NCBI GenBank assembly: GCA_016931915.1
Contig: JAFGDU010000062.1
Coordinates: 1-64,000, forward strand
DNA length: 64,000 nt
From: Actinomycetota bacterium
GTDB taxonomy: Bacteria > Actinomycetota > Geothermincolia > Geothermincolales > RBG-13-55-18
Direction: 5' to 3'
The position numbers were made by a program, and so were the translations under genes. Positions within the stretch are counted from its first letter, which is position 1, and every line of letters begins with the position of its first letter. Of the stretch, positions 8,574-18,043 are shown one piece after another. The notes beneath the pieces were generated by a model. It saw only the letters and a program-made list of their open reading frames with translations, had not been told where the DNA came from and did not search any database.

Positions 8574-9212
8574 TCAAGGGATGAGGTTTGTCCCCTTGGG
8601 GACGACATACCATTTGCCGTAGTGGTTTTCGAGGGTGATAACGAGATTGTCCAGGCTGCTTATGCTCACGCTGGAGCCGCCGCCGATAACGATATTACCG
8701 CTCTCGATATAGGACGCGGCATCGTAAACGGACGCCTCCACGACATCCATATCTATATTTTCGTACCTGCCGCCCGTCCCGAGATAAGTGACTATCTGCT
8801 CATAGAGATTGGTTGCCGTGTCCTTGTACTTATCCTCGAAAAGCGCGACGAATCCTTCCTGGTTTCTGGCGTTGATGGTATCCAGCAGCTGCGTCGATGC
8901 CTTGCCGGGGGATGGGTTGCCCCACATCGTGAAGCTCAGCACAAGCCAAATGACGACTAATAGTATGATCACCCCGTATATCGCCAGCCTCACTCGCCAT
9001 TTCTTCACCTTGGTCTCGACGACCTTGCTTACCGACGTGCGCAGTACGTCCGCGTCTCCCCTCCACTCGCCTGGCGCGATATAGAGATCGCCCGGCGCCC
9101 CGCTCTTCCCACTTTGCTGGATTCCTGAGTCAAGCTTGAGCAATTTCTCCATACACAGCGAGCAGTACTCTGCGCTATCGGGGTTTTCGGCGCCGCATTT
9201 CGGACATTTCAT
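8574..9212 (-). CDS. Zinc-ribbon, single-membrane-span protein with extracytoplasmic domain
   Basis: 212 residues, no known function. It opens with a zinc ribbon (KCPKCGAEN ... YCSLCMEKL), then a linker containing YIAPGEW, then one membrane helix at about residues 82-104 (AIYGVIILLVVIWLVLSF). The C-terminal half looks extracytoplasmic, with a small alpha/beta region resembling DUF4878/NTF2-like lipoprotein domains (a guess). ATG 9212 gives a protein beginning directly with the ribbon; an upstream in-frame start at 9230 is possible. The next gene upstream has the same kind of ribbon and the same APG linker motif, so the two probably act together or arose by duplication. Confidence 0.75.
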   Translation of the reverse strand: MKCPKCGAENPDSAEYCSLCMEKLLKLDSGIQQSGKSGAPGDLYIAPGEWRGDADVLRTSVSKVVETKVKKWRVRLAIYGVIILLVVIWLVLSFTMWGNPSPGKASTQLLDTINARNQEGFVALFEDKYKDTATNLYEQIVTYLGTGGRYENIDMDVVEASVYDAASYIESGNIVIGGGSSVSISSLDNLVITLENHYGKWYVVPKGTNLIP

Positions 9213-9246
9213 TATCTGCCCACCCCCCAATCGATTGAAAGTGGTA

Positions 9247-10074
9247 TCATCCCATCAACCTCTTCTCCGCTATCCATCCCCCAAGAGCGCCCATGGGTAG
9301 CTCAAGGAATAATGAGAACAGGATCCCTGCGAGGGTGAAGATAGGTATATAAACATCTCCAGTCATCAGGAAAGTAAGAATCACGGATACAAGGGGTTGC
9401 CACACGAAGATAACAACAGCGGCGCAAGCAACGCCGTACATCCAGCCCTTACCCGCGTGCATTGCCTTAGCCGATATGGCATAACCGCCAAGCGCAAGCA
9501 CCAGTGCATCCGATATGAACAGAAGTACAATGCCGAATGTCAAACCGGCCTCGCTGCCGCCGAAGGCCGCACCGAGTAGTATCAAGCTGATGGTGAAGCG
9601 CAAGGCGAACAATACCAAGTAAGTGGCAATAGAGTATGAAAACACTTTAATCGCAATATCCAGGGCGCTTCTCTCACGCATATAGGATGGTGCTCTCACT
9701 CCGGATATAGCGCCCGGATAATCCTTTGCCGCCTGGTAGTATGCCGAATCTCGATAGCCGGCCTGTGGGCTCTGAGCCATCTCCCGAGCGAGTGCCTGGT
9801 AGTCGCCCGGCGCTACGTAAGGTTGCTGCTGTTGTGCCGGATGGTGGGGAAGGGGTTGGCCTTGCTGCGAGTCAACTCCACCGTAGCCGGCCTGGGGGTT
9901 GTGAGCTACCTCCTGTGCCAGGGCCCGGTAATCTCCGGGTGATGCGTAATGCTGCGGCTGCGGTTGCTGCTGAACGGTCGCTGAGGTGCCCGCCGCATTG
10001 AACCTGGCCAGGCACAGAGAGCAGAACTCGGAATTGTCAGCATTCTCGGCCCCACAGTGCGGGCATAAAATCAC
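9247..10074 (-). CDS. Zinc-ribbon protein with APGDY repeats and four membrane helices
   Basis: About 275 residues; function not recognised. N-terminal zinc ribbon (CPHCGAEN ... FCSLC) is followed by a Gln/Pro-rich cytoplasmic linker. The linker holds two copies of a roughly 20-residue repeat, APGDYxALAxExAxxPQAGY and a variant with SPGDY. Four hydrophobic segments follow to the C-terminus. GTG 10074 is nine bases after AGGGAGG and gives a protein starting at the ribbon; an in-frame TTG at 10095 lies before that site. It may form a unit with the 8574-9212 gene, 34 bases downstream. Confidence 0.75.
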   Translation of the reverse strand: MILCPHCGAENADNSEFCSLCLARFNAAGTSATVQQQPQPQHYASPGDYRALAQEVAHNPQAGYGGVDSQQGQPLPHHPAQQQQPYVAPGDYQALAREMAQSPQAGYRDSAYYQAAKDYPGAISGVRAPSYMRERSALDIAIKVFSYSIATYLVLFALRFTISLILLGAAFGGSEAGLTFGIVLLFISDALVLALGGYAISAKAMHAGKGWMYGVACAAVVIFVWQPLVSVILTFLMTGDVYIPIFTLAGILFSLFLELPMGALGGWIAEKRLMG

Positions 10075-10332
10075 ATTACCATGCCTCCCTCTCAAGGGTA
10101 TTTATGTTAGGATTCGGCAAATGCCTCTAGGAGCTGAAATCCTTATGCAGGGCTAGCCACCGCTTGCCCTCCGGCATTCACACAACGCTTATGTCAAGTT
10201 ATTATTCCGCGCTGCTGATTCCCCCTCCTTCCCGGTTACGGCATCGTCATATCTCGCCTTGTCAGATGGCATGGTTTACGGGCGTGCACTGCTTCTTTGG
10301 ATATGATGTGTGCGAACGAATCACCCGATAGA

Positions 10333-10674
10333 TCAAGGCTGCTCAGGGTACTGGTCCGTGCGTGCCTCCTCGATCGTGCGGTAGAAGCACGAACGCTCCC
10401 CTTTGTGGCATGCCGGGCCTACCTGTAACACCTTGATAAGGAGGGTATCAGCATCGCAATCGTAGCGGATCTCCCTCACGTACTGGCGGTGTCCAGAGGT
10501 CTCCCCCTTGCACCAGAACTCCTGCCGGCTGCGGCTCCAGAACCAGGTGCGCCCGCTCTCCACGGTACGCCGCAGCGATTCCTCGTTCATATAACCGAGC
10601 ATTAACACCTCTCCGTTTTCCCAGTCCTGGATGATGGCCGGGATCAGGCCTTTCTCGTCGAATTTAAACTCCAT
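10333..10674 (-). CDS. hisI: Phosphoribosyl-AMP cyclohydrolase
   Basis: 113 residues. Opens the purine ring of PR-AMP in histidine synthesis. The family's zinc and substrate strings are present: [26 protein letters not shown] and GPACH. It is a stand-alone cyclohydrolase without the HisE pyrophosphatase domain. The ATG begins one base after the livF stop, and its AGAGGA site lies inside livF, so it appears to be the last gene of the liv transporter operon rather than of the his operon, which ends at hisF about 5.1 kb upstream. Confidence 0.95.
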   Translation of the reverse strand: MEFKFDEKGLIPAIIQDWENGEVLMLGYMNEESLRRTVESGRTWFWSRSRQEFWCKGETSGHRQYVREIRYDCDADTLLIKVLQVGPACHKGERSCFYRTIEEARTDQYPEQP

Positions 10675-10675
10675 A

Positions 10676-11410
10676 TCAATCCTCTTCCGTCGGCGGTTCC
10701 TCTCCCAGGTATATACTCTTTATCTCGTCGCTGTCCATCAGCTCCCCGGCGCTCCCCTCCAGCCGCACCTTGCCGGCACGCATGACGTACCCGTAGTCGG
10801 ATACGCTCAAGGCGATCTGGGCGTCCTGCTCCACAAGGAGTATGGTCAATCCCTCATCGTGGAGGCGTTTCAGGCATGTAAATATATCCCTTATAACCAG
10901 GGGTGCAAGACCCATGGACGGCTCATCCAGAAGCAGGAGGCGTGGTTTTGCCATAAGCGCCCTGCCCATGGCCAGCATCTGCTGTTCCCCGCCGGACAGT
11001 GTGCCCGCCGACTGCCCTTTTCTCTCCCCCAGTACCGGAAAGACCTCGTAGACGAATGCAAGATCCTCCCGAATCCCGCCTCTCCGACTGCGCCTGGAGC
11101 GGGAATAAGCGCCTAGCTCGAGGTTTTCCTCCACGCTCATGATGGAAAAAACCTGCCTTCCCTCGGGCACGTGCGAGATGCCCATCTTGACGATACGGTG
11201 GGCCTCGAGGTTGGTTATGTCCTGCCCGACATAGCGGATCTCACCATAGCGGGTGGGGATAAGCCCTGAGATGGCCCTCAGCAGGGTCGTCTTGCCGGCG
11301 CCGTTCGCGCCGATTATTGTGGTGATCCTTCCCGCCCTGGCCCACAGGTCGATGGCCCGCAAGGCCTCGATGTTACCGTAGAAGGCGGAGAGGTTCTTGA
11401 CCTCCAGCAA
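10676..11410 (-). CDS. livF: Branched-chain amino acid-type ABC transporter ATP-binding protein LivF
   Basis: 244 residues. One of two ATPases powering a LivKHMGF-type importer. Walker A (GANGAGKTT) is near residue 35, the signature LSGGEQQ near 136 and Walker B LLLLDEPS near 156. The sequence is of the short LivF type. TTG 11410 is the apparent start, with GGGGTGA about nine bases upstream. 81 bases separate it from livG; it is coupled to hisI downstream. The true substrate may be an amino acid, amide or similar small solute. Confidence 0.93.
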   Translation of the reverse strand: MLEVKNLSAFYGNIEALRAIDLWARAGRITTIIGANGAGKTTLLRAISGLIPTRYGEIRYVGQDITNLEAHRIVKMGISHVPEGRQVFSIMSVEENLELGAYSRSRRSRRGGIREDLAFVYEVFPVLGERKGQSAGTLSGGEQQMLAMGRALMAKPRLLLLDEPSMGLAPLVIRDIFTCLKRLHDEGLTILLVEQDAQIALSVSDYGYVMRAGKVRLEGSAGELMDSDEIKSIYLGEEPPTEED

Positions 11411-11491
11411 TGCCCGCGCTCACCCCTTTCTTCGTCGCACCAGCCGTATCATCCGCAGCGATCTGGATCCACGTTCCATTCTTCCGTCAAA

Positions 11492-12292
11492 TCAAGTGAG
11501 CTCCGCTCCCAGGTAGGCCTCTATCACCCTGGGATCGTTGCGTATTTCGTCCGGAGTGCCCTCGGCGATGATCTCCCCGTAATCCAGGACCAGTACCTCC
11601 TCAGAGATGCGCATGACCAGGCCCATATCGTGCTCGACTAGGATCACCGTAACGCCTTTGTCACGAACCCCGTAGATTATCTCTCCGAGTTCACGCGTCT
11701 CGTACGTGTTCAGGCCTGATGCCGGCTCGTCGAGGAGCATTATGCGTGGGCCGGTCGCCATGGCCCTGGCCACCTCAAGCAGCCTCTGCTGGCCGAAGGG
11801 AAGAGCTCCGGCCAGGCTGGATGCCTGCATATCCAGTCCCACGATATCCAGGTAGCCGAGGGCATCCTCGACCATGTCCCTCTCCTCTCTCCGCTCAGAC
11901 GGCAGCTTGAGAGAGGCCTTTAACATGCCGGACCTCGTGCGGTGGTGCAACCCCACCATCACGTTCTCAAGCACCGTCATGCGTGGAAACAGCCGGATGG
12001 TCTGGAATGTCCTCGCCATACCCAGGGAGGTTATGCGGTGCGGAGGCATGCCAATTATCTCTCTGCCCTCGAAGACAACGCTGCCGCTGTCCGGGAGGTA
12101 TATCCCGGTCAAGAGGTCATAAAGGGTCGTCTTACCCGCTCCGTTGGGGCCGATGATGGCCTTGATCATTCCTTTCCTCAGTTTAAAGGAGACGTCCTTG
12201 ACGGCAGCCAGCCCCCCGAAGGTCTTGGTGAGCTCCCTCACCTCGAGTATGTGGTGGCCGTTTTCCGGCCAGAGCGCTCTCGAGGCTTCCAT
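11492..12292 (-). CDS. livG: Branched-chain amino acid-type ABC transporter ATP-binding protein LivG
   Basis: 266 residues. Second ATPase of the importer. Walker A is GPNGAGKTT, Walker B IMLLDEPA, and the C-terminus has the LivG-type EGTPDEIRNDPRVIEAYLG ending. Its ABC signature is atypical: ALPFGQQR where LSxGQ is usual, a variation common in LivG. ATG 12292 directly abuts the livM stop codon, so translation is coupled. Confidence 0.94.
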   Translation of the reverse strand: MEASRALWPENGHHILEVRELTKTFGGLAAVKDVSFKLRKGMIKAIIGPNGAGKTTLYDLLTGIYLPDSGSVVFEGREIIGMPPHRITSLGMARTFQTIRLFPRMTVLENVMVGLHHRTRSGMLKASLKLPSERREERDMVEDALGYLDIVGLDMQASSLAGALPFGQQRLLEVARAMATGPRIMLLDEPASGLNTYETRELGEIIYGVRDKGVTVILVEHDMGLVMRISEEVLVLDYGEIIAEGTPDEIRNDPRVIEAYLGAELT

Positions 12293-13378
12293 CTATTCCA
12301 CCACCCTCTTGCGGAAAGGGTTAATGAAGGGGCTGCGCCGGTACTTGACCATGTCCGAGAGGCCCCTCGTTATGCCTGAGGGCATGAAGATCATGGTCAG
12401 GACCAGGATAAGGCCGAAGACGATGCCCTCGTAGTTGCTGTAGTTCTCCACCCAGGCGGGAACGTCGCCGAGCCACTTCGGAAGGGCCTCGACGAGCTTG
12501 GGGATGAAGATAATCAATCCAGCGCCCGCTACCGCCCCCCAGATGCTTTCCATGCCTCCAACCACGACCATGGTCACCAGCTCGATGGAGAGCATGATGT
12601 AAAACTGGTTGGGGTCTATATAGCCTTGCAGATGAGCGAAGATGCCTCCCGCCAGGCCACCCAGTGCCGCGGAGAGCATGAAAATCTTTATCTTGTAGCC
12701 GGATACGTTTACGCCCATGGACTCCGCGGCAATATCCGACTGGTGCAGTGCCTTGATGGCCCTGCCCACCCTGGAACGAACCAGGTTGTAGCAAAGGGCA
12801 AGCACGATGACGGCGATTATCCATACCGCGTAGAACTCCCCCGTCCTCGTCTTTATTTCTATCCCGGGGAAGGAGAGCTTTGGTATGCTTCCTAGGCCGA
12901 CGTTTCCCCCCGTCAGCCAGGTCATCTCCCGGAAGAACACGAAGGCGATGAAACCAAGCCCCAGTGTAGCCATGGCCAGGTAGTGGCCCTTGAGGCGGAG
13001 TACAGGAGCAACAAGCAGCCCTATTATGGCTGCGACTAGCATCGCGAAGATCATGCCGAGCCAGACCGGAAAGCCCGCCTTGACGGTGAGAATTGCGCTG
13101 GTATAGGCACCCACGCCGAAGAACGCGCCGTGGCCAAGCGATACCTGCCCCGCATAGCCCATGAGCAGGTTGAGGCCAACGGCGATTATGGTGAATACTC
13201 CCACCAAACGCATCACGTATACAAAGTCTATACCCAGGGGTTTGGCCAATGGCTTCGCCCAGAGAGGCAGCAGGGCGAGGAAAAGTGCGAAGACGAAAAG
13301 CCCCTTGTAACGGTCCAGGAACGCGAGGGCTTTATCGGAATATCTTTCGGGTTGCCCCATATCTTTGCTCTCCGACAT
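12293..13378 (-). CDS. livM: Branched-chain amino acid-type ABC transporter permease LivM
   Basis: 361 residues, about nine to ten membrane helices, matching LivM length. The family-typical helix GLNLLMGYAGQVSLGHGAFF is present, and the EAA-like cytoplasmic loop reads GRAIKALHQSDIAAESMGVN. ATG 13378 follows the livH stop by four bases and is preceded by GGAGAAGGTG; an open frame continues upstream into livH but that part is a shadow. Forms the channel with LivH. Confidence 0.94.
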   Translation of the reverse strand: MSESKDMGQPERYSDKALAFLDRYKGLFVFALFLALLPLWAKPLAKPLGIDFVYVMRLVGVFTIIAVGLNLLMGYAGQVSLGHGAFFGVGAYTSAILTVKAGFPVWLGMIFAMLVAAIIGLLVAPVLRLKGHYLAMATLGLGFIAFVFFREMTWLTGGNVGLGSIPKLSFPGIEIKTRTGEFYAVWIIAVIVLALCYNLVRSRVGRAIKALHQSDIAAESMGVNVSGYKIKIFMLSAALGGLAGGIFAHLQGYIDPNQFYIMLSIELVTMVVVGGMESIWGAVAGAGLIIFIPKLVEALPKWLGDVPAWVENYSNYEGIVFGLILVLTMIFMPSGITRGLSDMVKYRRSPFINPFRKRVVE

Positions 13379-13382
13379 TCTC

Positions 13383-14279
13383 TCACACCTTCTCCGCAAC
13401 GGCTCTACCCATGATTCCCTGGGGCCGCAGCAGCAGCACCGTGATGAGCAGGATTGCCGCCACCGCATCCTTGTAACCCGAGGGCACGGAGAGGACAACG
13501 GTGAGGAAGCCGGCGATGAGCTCCTCCATCAAGCCCAGGACGAGCCCTCCCACCACCGCCCCGAAAGTATTCCCCAATCCCCCTACGACGGCCGCGGTGA
13601 ATCCCTTGATTCCGAGGAAGAGGCCAAAGTCGTAGCTTGCATAAGGCGTGTTGACGATACCGGCAAGGCTCCCAAGGCAAGCCGCGATAAGAAACGAATA
13701 GAATGACATCCTGGAGACGTTGATGCCGACCAGGCTGGATGCCTGGCGGTTGATGGAACATGCCCGCATGGCCTTTCCCACCCTGGTATGGTTGAAGAAA
13801 AGGTAGACCAGCAGAACGCTGATGAGTGTGAGGCCCAATACCCACAGGAACTGCCTGCTTACAGTTGCTCCGGGCAGGGAGAGGTTCCCCGACGTGAACT
13901 CGGGTACCTTATAGGCTTCCTTGGGCCAGAATATCCTTCCCAGGGATTTGAACAGTATCGAAACGCCGATGGTAGCGATGATTGCAACCAAGGTACTGGC
14001 GTGTCTCAGGGGATAGATGACCGTGCGCTCCATTACCGCTCCTATGGCGGCGGTGCAGACTATCGCCAACAGTACCGCTAGCGGAAGGGGCACTCCCAGG
14101 GTTACCGCGAAGGTGAACGTGAACAGTCCTCCGAACATGGAGAACTCGCCCTGGGCGAAGTTGATTATCCCGGTAGAGCTGTAGATGATGTTGAAACCCA
14201 TGGCCACCAGGATATAGATGCACCCGTTAGCCAGGCCGTTGGCGATGTATTGCGGACAGTTGCCGAGAAAATCCAGCAA
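13383..14279 (-). CDS. livH: Branched-chain amino acid-type ABC transporter permease LivH
   Basis: 298 residues, about eight membrane helices. Typical strings include MGFNIIYSSTGIINFAQGEF near the N-terminus and the loop GKAMRACSINRQASSLVGIN. The start is TTG 14279; its GGAGG lies about 12 bases upstream and sits in the 3' arm of a 10-bp hairpin (14289-14324), so translation may be controlled by that structure. Permease partner of LivM. Confidence 0.93.
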   Translation of the reverse strand: MLDFLGNCPQYIANGLANGCIYILVAMGFNIIYSSTGIINFAQGEFSMFGGLFTFTFAVTLGVPLPLAVLLAIVCTAAIGAVMERTVIYPLRHASTLVAIIATIGVSILFKSLGRIFWPKEAYKVPEFTSGNLSLPGATVSRQFLWVLGLTLISVLLVYLFFNHTRVGKAMRACSINRQASSLVGINVSRMSFYSFLIAACLGSLAGIVNTPYASYDFGLFLGIKGFTAAVVGGLGNTFGAVVGGLVLGLMEELIAGFLTVVLSVPSGYKDAVAAILLITVLLLRPQGIMGRAVAEKV

Positions 14280-14288
14280 TTAACTACG

Positions 14289-14355
14289 CGGCCTCCTCCT
14301 CGTACAAGGGCAAAGAGGAGGCCGTGTTGGAAACAGCCTCCTCCCTGTCGCCCTT
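14289..14355 (-). promoter_or_regulatory. Putative two-state RNA structure in the livK-livH gap hiding the livH ribosome binding site
   Basis: On the minus strand the livH Shine-Dalgarno (GAGGAGG) is the 3' arm of a perfect 10-bp hairpin, CGGCCTCCTC with GAGGAGGCCG (14324-14315 with 14298-14289). The 5' arm can instead pair with an upstream copy, GAGGAGGC (14343-14336) with GCCTCCTC (14322-14315). That alternative is extended by AAGGGC (14355-14350) with GCCCTT (14311-14306). The pairings exclude each other, as in a switch. No ligand is suggested by the sequence. It may also simply protect the livK mRNA end. Confidence 0.5.
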
Positions 14356-14373
14356 TTGTCTTTACGGTTCTTG

Positions 14374-15573
14374 TTATTCCTGCCCTGGCGCTATCTCCCA
14401 GGCTCCGTCTACGATCTCCACCATCACCAGGTCATCAGGAGAGAGGCCGCTGTGGTTGGAACTGGTGTAGCTGAAAATACCAGCCGTTCCCACCAGGCCA
14501 GAGGTCTCCTCGATGGCGTCGCGCAAGTCCGCGGGCGTGGCGTCCGCCCCTGCACGCTTGAGAGCCTCGGTGATGATGAGGATAGCGTCCCAGCCATGTC
14601 CGGCGAAGGTGTTGACGTTCTCTCCGTACTCCTCGCTGTAGGCCGTGGAGAAGTCCTCCATGAAGTCGTACTGATCGGAGCCGGGTTCGAGTGCCTTCTC
14701 CCATATCAGCATCTTTCCTGCCGGGAAGAGCACTCCGTTGGCGGCATCGCCGCCCAGCTCGATGAAGGTCTGGTTGGCTATACCATGGCTGCCCATGTAA
14801 GGGATATCCATCCCCTTGTCCTGCATCTTCTTGGCGATCTTGGCCGGGCCGGGGTTGGTTCCCCATACCAACACTATCTCGGGATCAGCGGTCTGGATGT
14901 TGGTGAGGTGGGTGTCCATGCCCTCCTCAGACTCGTCCGTCTGGTATCCCTCCGAGACCACGACCTCCAGGTCGTAGTCGGGAGCCAGCGCCTCGATGAC
15001 GTTCTTGCCGTCGGTACCGAAAGCGTTCGTGTCGTATAGCAGGGCTATACGCTTCACGCCGAGCACGTCCTTGATATACATGAGGGCGTTCTCGCCTGCC
15101 TCCGCCGATGATGGCGGCGTGCGGAAGATCCAGGTGATATCGCCGTCCATGATCTCCAGCCCGGCGGCCATGCATACCTGCGGTATCTCCTGTGTCGTCG
15201 CTTCCTGTTTCATGGACAGGGTGGGACCGGTTCCGCTCGAGCCGATGAGAGCAACCACCTCGTCCTGCTCTATAAGCTCCACCGTAGCCTCGAGCGCCTT
15301 GTTGGCGTCGCTCTCGTCATCCTTGATGATGACCTCGATCTCGCGTCCGTCGATGCCGCCCTCCTCGTTGAGCCTATCGACGAAGAGCTCGATGGCCTTG
15401 CGCTCGGGCTGACCCAGCGGCTCGTTAGGTCCGCTGGCGGAGAGAACCACACCGATCTTGATGGGTTCCTTCGTCGCCGGTTCTCCGCTGTCCCCACAGC
15501 CCGGCAATGCGAGCAGCGTGGAGAGAACGAATACCGCGACGGTGATCAGCAGAAGAATTTTTTTACCGTGCAA
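14374..15573 (-). CDS. livK: Branched-chain amino acid-type ABC transporter substrate-binding lipoprotein
   Basis: 399 residues. A lipoprotein signal peptide (GKKILLLITVAVFVLSTLLA) ends in LPGC, so the mature protein begins at a lipidated Cys near residue 26. The rest is a periplasmic-binding type 1 fold: IKIGVVLSASGP, GSSGTGPT, an AFGTDG hinge region and GHGWDAI. TTG 15573 is the apparent start, about ten bases after GGGGG. It heads livK-H-M-G-F-hisI and is 256 bases from hisF, room for its own promoter. Lgt and LspA, which process such lipoproteins, are encoded at 27468-28841. Confidence 0.92.
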   Translation of the reverse strand: MHGKKILLLITVAVFVLSTLLALPGCGDSGEPATKEPIKIGVVLSASGPNEPLGQPERKAIELFVDRLNEEGGIDGREIEVIIKDDESDANKALEATVELIEQDEVVALIGSSGTGPTLSMKQEATTQEIPQVCMAAGLEIMDGDITWIFRTPPSSAEAGENALMYIKDVLGVKRIALLYDTNAFGTDGKNVIEALAPDYDLEVVVSEGYQTDESEEGMDTHLTNIQTADPEIVLVWGTNPGPAKIAKKMQDKGMDIPYMGSHGIANQTFIELGGDAANGVLFPAGKMLIWEKALEPGSDQYDFMEDFSTAYSEEYGENVNTFAGHGWDAILIITEALKRAGADATPADLRDAIEETSGLVGTAGIFSYTSSNHSGLSPDDLVMVEIVDGAWEIAPGQE

Positions 15574-15829
15574 CCTTGATCAACCCCCTTACCTTTCTCG
15601 ACTTCGCTTTTATCTCGAGTTTACCGGCTGGATTCCTTGAAATCCTAACCACAGAAGATATTTCTACCATATGGCCTGCTCTGATGTCCACCATTCCTCG
15701 GGCAGCCTGTCTTCTATCGCTCGTCTCGCATGCGTGTTAGCGAGGTCACATGAGTTGGTTTAAGCCCTGGCAACAGGCATTATCGAGGCCATACACGTCA
15801 GGTCGAGGCCAATCAGGCCCCGGCCATGT

Positions 15830-16588
15830 TTATAAACGTACCGGTATGCCCTTGCCGCGCAGGAATTCCTTGGCCTCGTGGATACTGAACTCGCCGTAGT
15901 GGAAGATGGAAGCTGCCAGCACGGCGTCCGCGCCGCCTTCCAAAATGACCCGTGCGAGATGGTCGAGGTTTCCCGCACCCCCGGATGCGATCACCGGCAG
16001 GTTCACGGCCTGGACAACCGCCCTGGTGAGCTCGAGATCGTAACCGTCCTTTGTCCCGTCGCGATCCATGCTGGTAAGCAGTATCTCCCCGGCTCCGAGT
16101 GCCTCGACGCGTCGCGCCCATTCCACCGCATCCAGGCCTGTCGGGGTGCGTCCGCCGTTTACGTAAACCTCCCATCCTCCCACCCCTCGAGACTTCGCGT
16201 CGATAGCTATGACCACGCACTGGGCGCCGAACCTGCGCGACGCAGCTGCGATCAGGTCGGGGTTCTTGACCGCGGCGGTATTCAGCGAGACTTTGTCGGC
16301 ACCCGTGGCCAGCATGTGGCGTATGTCCACCTCGTTGCGCAGACCGCCTCCCACCGTAAACGGTATAAAGACCTGCTCCGCCACTCGTGCCGCCATGTCG
16401 AAGACCGTATCCCTCTCCTCGTGGGAAGCGGTGATATCCAGAAAGACGAGCTCGTCGGCGCCTTCGGAATCGTAGACGGCCCCCATCTCGACGGGATCGC
16501 CGGCGTCGCGCAGCGATACAAAGTTGATCCCCTTGACCACACGACCCTTGTCGACGTCAAGGCAAGGTATTATCCGTTTGGTATGCAT
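15830..16588 (-). CDS. hisF: Imidazole glycerol phosphate synthase cyclase subunit
   Basis: 252 residues, a TIM barrel. With HisH it makes imidazole glycerol phosphate and AICAR. Catalytic Asp residues are in the conserved [12 protein letters not shown] (about residue 11) and TSMDRDG (about 130) strings; phosphate-binding VGGGLR and IASGGAG are present. AGGAGAGGG lies five bases before ATG 16588. Last gene of the continuous hisD-B-H-A-F run; no hisI follows directly. Confidence 0.96.
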   Translation of the reverse strand: MHTKRIIPCLDVDKGRVVKGINFVSLRDAGDPVEMGAVYDSEGADELVFLDITASHEERDTVFDMAARVAEQVFIPFTVGGGLRNEVDIRHMLATGADKVSLNTAAVKNPDLIAAASRRFGAQCVVIAIDAKSRGVGGWEVYVNGGRTPTGLDAVEWARRVEALGAGEILLTSMDRDGTKDGYDLELTRAVVQAVNLPVIASGGAGNLDHLARVILEGGADAVLAASIFHYGEFSIHEAKEFLRGKGIPVRL

Positions 16589-16683
16589 AAATTCCCTCTC
16601 CTCGTATAGAGTGCCTGCTTATCGGGATATTGACCCTCTTCCCTGGTTGCGTAAATACCGGGGTGCAGCCTCCCCTGCAGCCT

Positions 16684-17409
16684 TTATTCCCCTTCGAGCA
16701 TAAGCGCCTCCGCCAGGTCGATGTCTCCCGTGTAGATCGCCCTTCCGACGATAGCGCCCTCGAGGCCCCTTCCCGCCAGTCCCTTGAGCTTGCGCAGATC
16801 GGACAGGTCGCTTATGCCTCCCGCGGCTATAATCCCCATGCCTCGGTCCAGGAAGGCTTCCAGCGCTCCCGTATCGTATCCTTCCAGGGTACCGTCGCGG
16901 GCGATATCGGTGTGGATGATGCGTTCCGCTCCGCATGCCGCGAGCTGGTTCAGTATATCCGAGATTTCGCGTCTCGCGGTCTTGCGCCACGCCCCCGTTG
17001 CCACCGCACCTTCCCTGGTATCCAGGCTCACGATGATACGGCTGCCATAAAGCCCGATCATCTCCTCGGCGAACGCGGGTTCCTCAACTGCGCGGGTACC
17101 CAGGATAACCCTCTCCACGCCCAGCTCCAACAATCCCTCGATATCGTCGCGGCTGCGTACACCGCCGCCACATTGCACGGGGAGGTTCACCCTCTCGAGG
17201 ATCTCGCTTATCTGGGCGAGGTTTACTAGCTCGCCCTTTGCCGCACCGTCGAGGTCCACCACGTGCAGAAAAGAGGCACCCTTGTTCTGCCAGGTCACTG
17301 CCGCTTCCCAGGGCCTTTCCGCATATACGGTCTCCCTGTCCAGATCGCCCCGGTAAAGGCGGACGGTACGACCACCCTTGATATCAACGGCGGGATAGAT
17401 GCGAAACAC
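16684..17409 (-). CDS. hisA: ProFAR isomerase HisA (possibly bifunctional PriA)
   Basis: 241 residues, TIM barrel. Isomerises ProFAR to PRFAR. The catalytic strings AVDIKGGRTVRL and HTDIARDGT and phosphate-binding CGGGVRS and AAGGISD are present. GTG 17409 follows GAGGGGG at good spacing, and gives the normal length; an open frame extends to GTG 17427 within the hisH end. In many actinobacteria this protein also does the TrpF reaction (PriA); that cannot be decided here. Confidence 0.94.
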   Translation of the reverse strand: MFRIYPAVDIKGGRTVRLYRGDLDRETVYAERPWEAAVTWQNKGASFLHVVDLDGAAKGELVNLAQISEILERVNLPVQCGGGVRSRDDIEGLLELGVERVILGTRAVEEPAFAEEMIGLYGSRIIVSLDTREGAVATGAWRKTARREISDILNQLAACGAERIIHTDIARDGTLEGYDTGALEAFLDRGMGIIAAGGISDLSDLRKLKGLAGRGLEGAIVGRAIYTGDIDLAEALMLEGE

Positions 17410-17419
17410 GTAATCCCCC

Positions 17420-18025
17420 TCATACACACATACGAGCGAAGTTCTCCAGGATGCGCAGTCCGGACGCGCTACTCTTCTCAGGATGGAACTGGAACGCGAC
17501 CAGACGGTCGCGGGCTACACCCGAGGCAAAATCTATTCCATATTCGGTAACGGTCAGGCTGTCATCGGAATCGTGCGGGACTACGTAGTAAGAGTGCACG
17601 AAATAGAAGAAAGAGCTTTCCTCTACTCCCTCCAGTACCTCGTGCCGTCGCTGCAAACGCACGTCATTCCAGCCCATATGGGGAACTTTCTCGTTGCCGG
17701 GGAACCTGACGACGCGTCCCGGCAATATATGCAGCCCCCTTACCCCGGGGCTCTCCTCGCTCTCCTCGAATAACAGCTGATATCCCAGGCATATCCCCAG
17801 AAACGGTCTGCCCTCGCCTATGGCACCCCGCAGGAGCTCTACGAAGCCCCCGCCCTCCAACTCCTGCATGGCGTCGCCGAAGGCACCGACGCCGGGAAGG
17901 ACGATCCCAGCAGCCTTCTCTATACTTTCCGGGTCGTTGCTCACCCTTGCGCGGTAGCCGAGATATGCAAAAGCCTTCTCGACGCTGCGCAAGTTACCCA
18001 TGCCATAATCGACTATCGTGATCAT
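17420..18025 (-). CDS. hisH: Imidazole glycerol phosphate synthase glutaminase subunit
   Basis: 201 residues, class I glutamine amidotransferase. Supplies ammonia to HisF. The nucleophile Cys is in FLGICLGYQLL (about residue 79), and the His-x-Glu pair in FQFHPEKS near residue 185. The N-terminus IVDYGMGNLRSVEKAF is typical. GGGGAG precedes ATG 18025. Placed between hisB and hisA as in most actinobacterial operons. Confidence 0.96.
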   Translation of the reverse strand: MITIVDYGMGNLRSVEKAFAYLGYRARVSNDPESIEKAAGIVLPGVGAFGDAMQELEGGGFVELLRGAIGEGRPFLGICLGYQLLFEESEESPGVRGLHILPGRVVRFPGNEKVPHMGWNDVRLQRRHEVLEGVEESSFFYFVHSYYVVPHDSDDSLTVTEYGIDFASGVARDRLVAFQFHPEKSSASGLRILENFARMCV

Positions 18026-18043
18026 CCGGCTCCCCTGCTTTAT

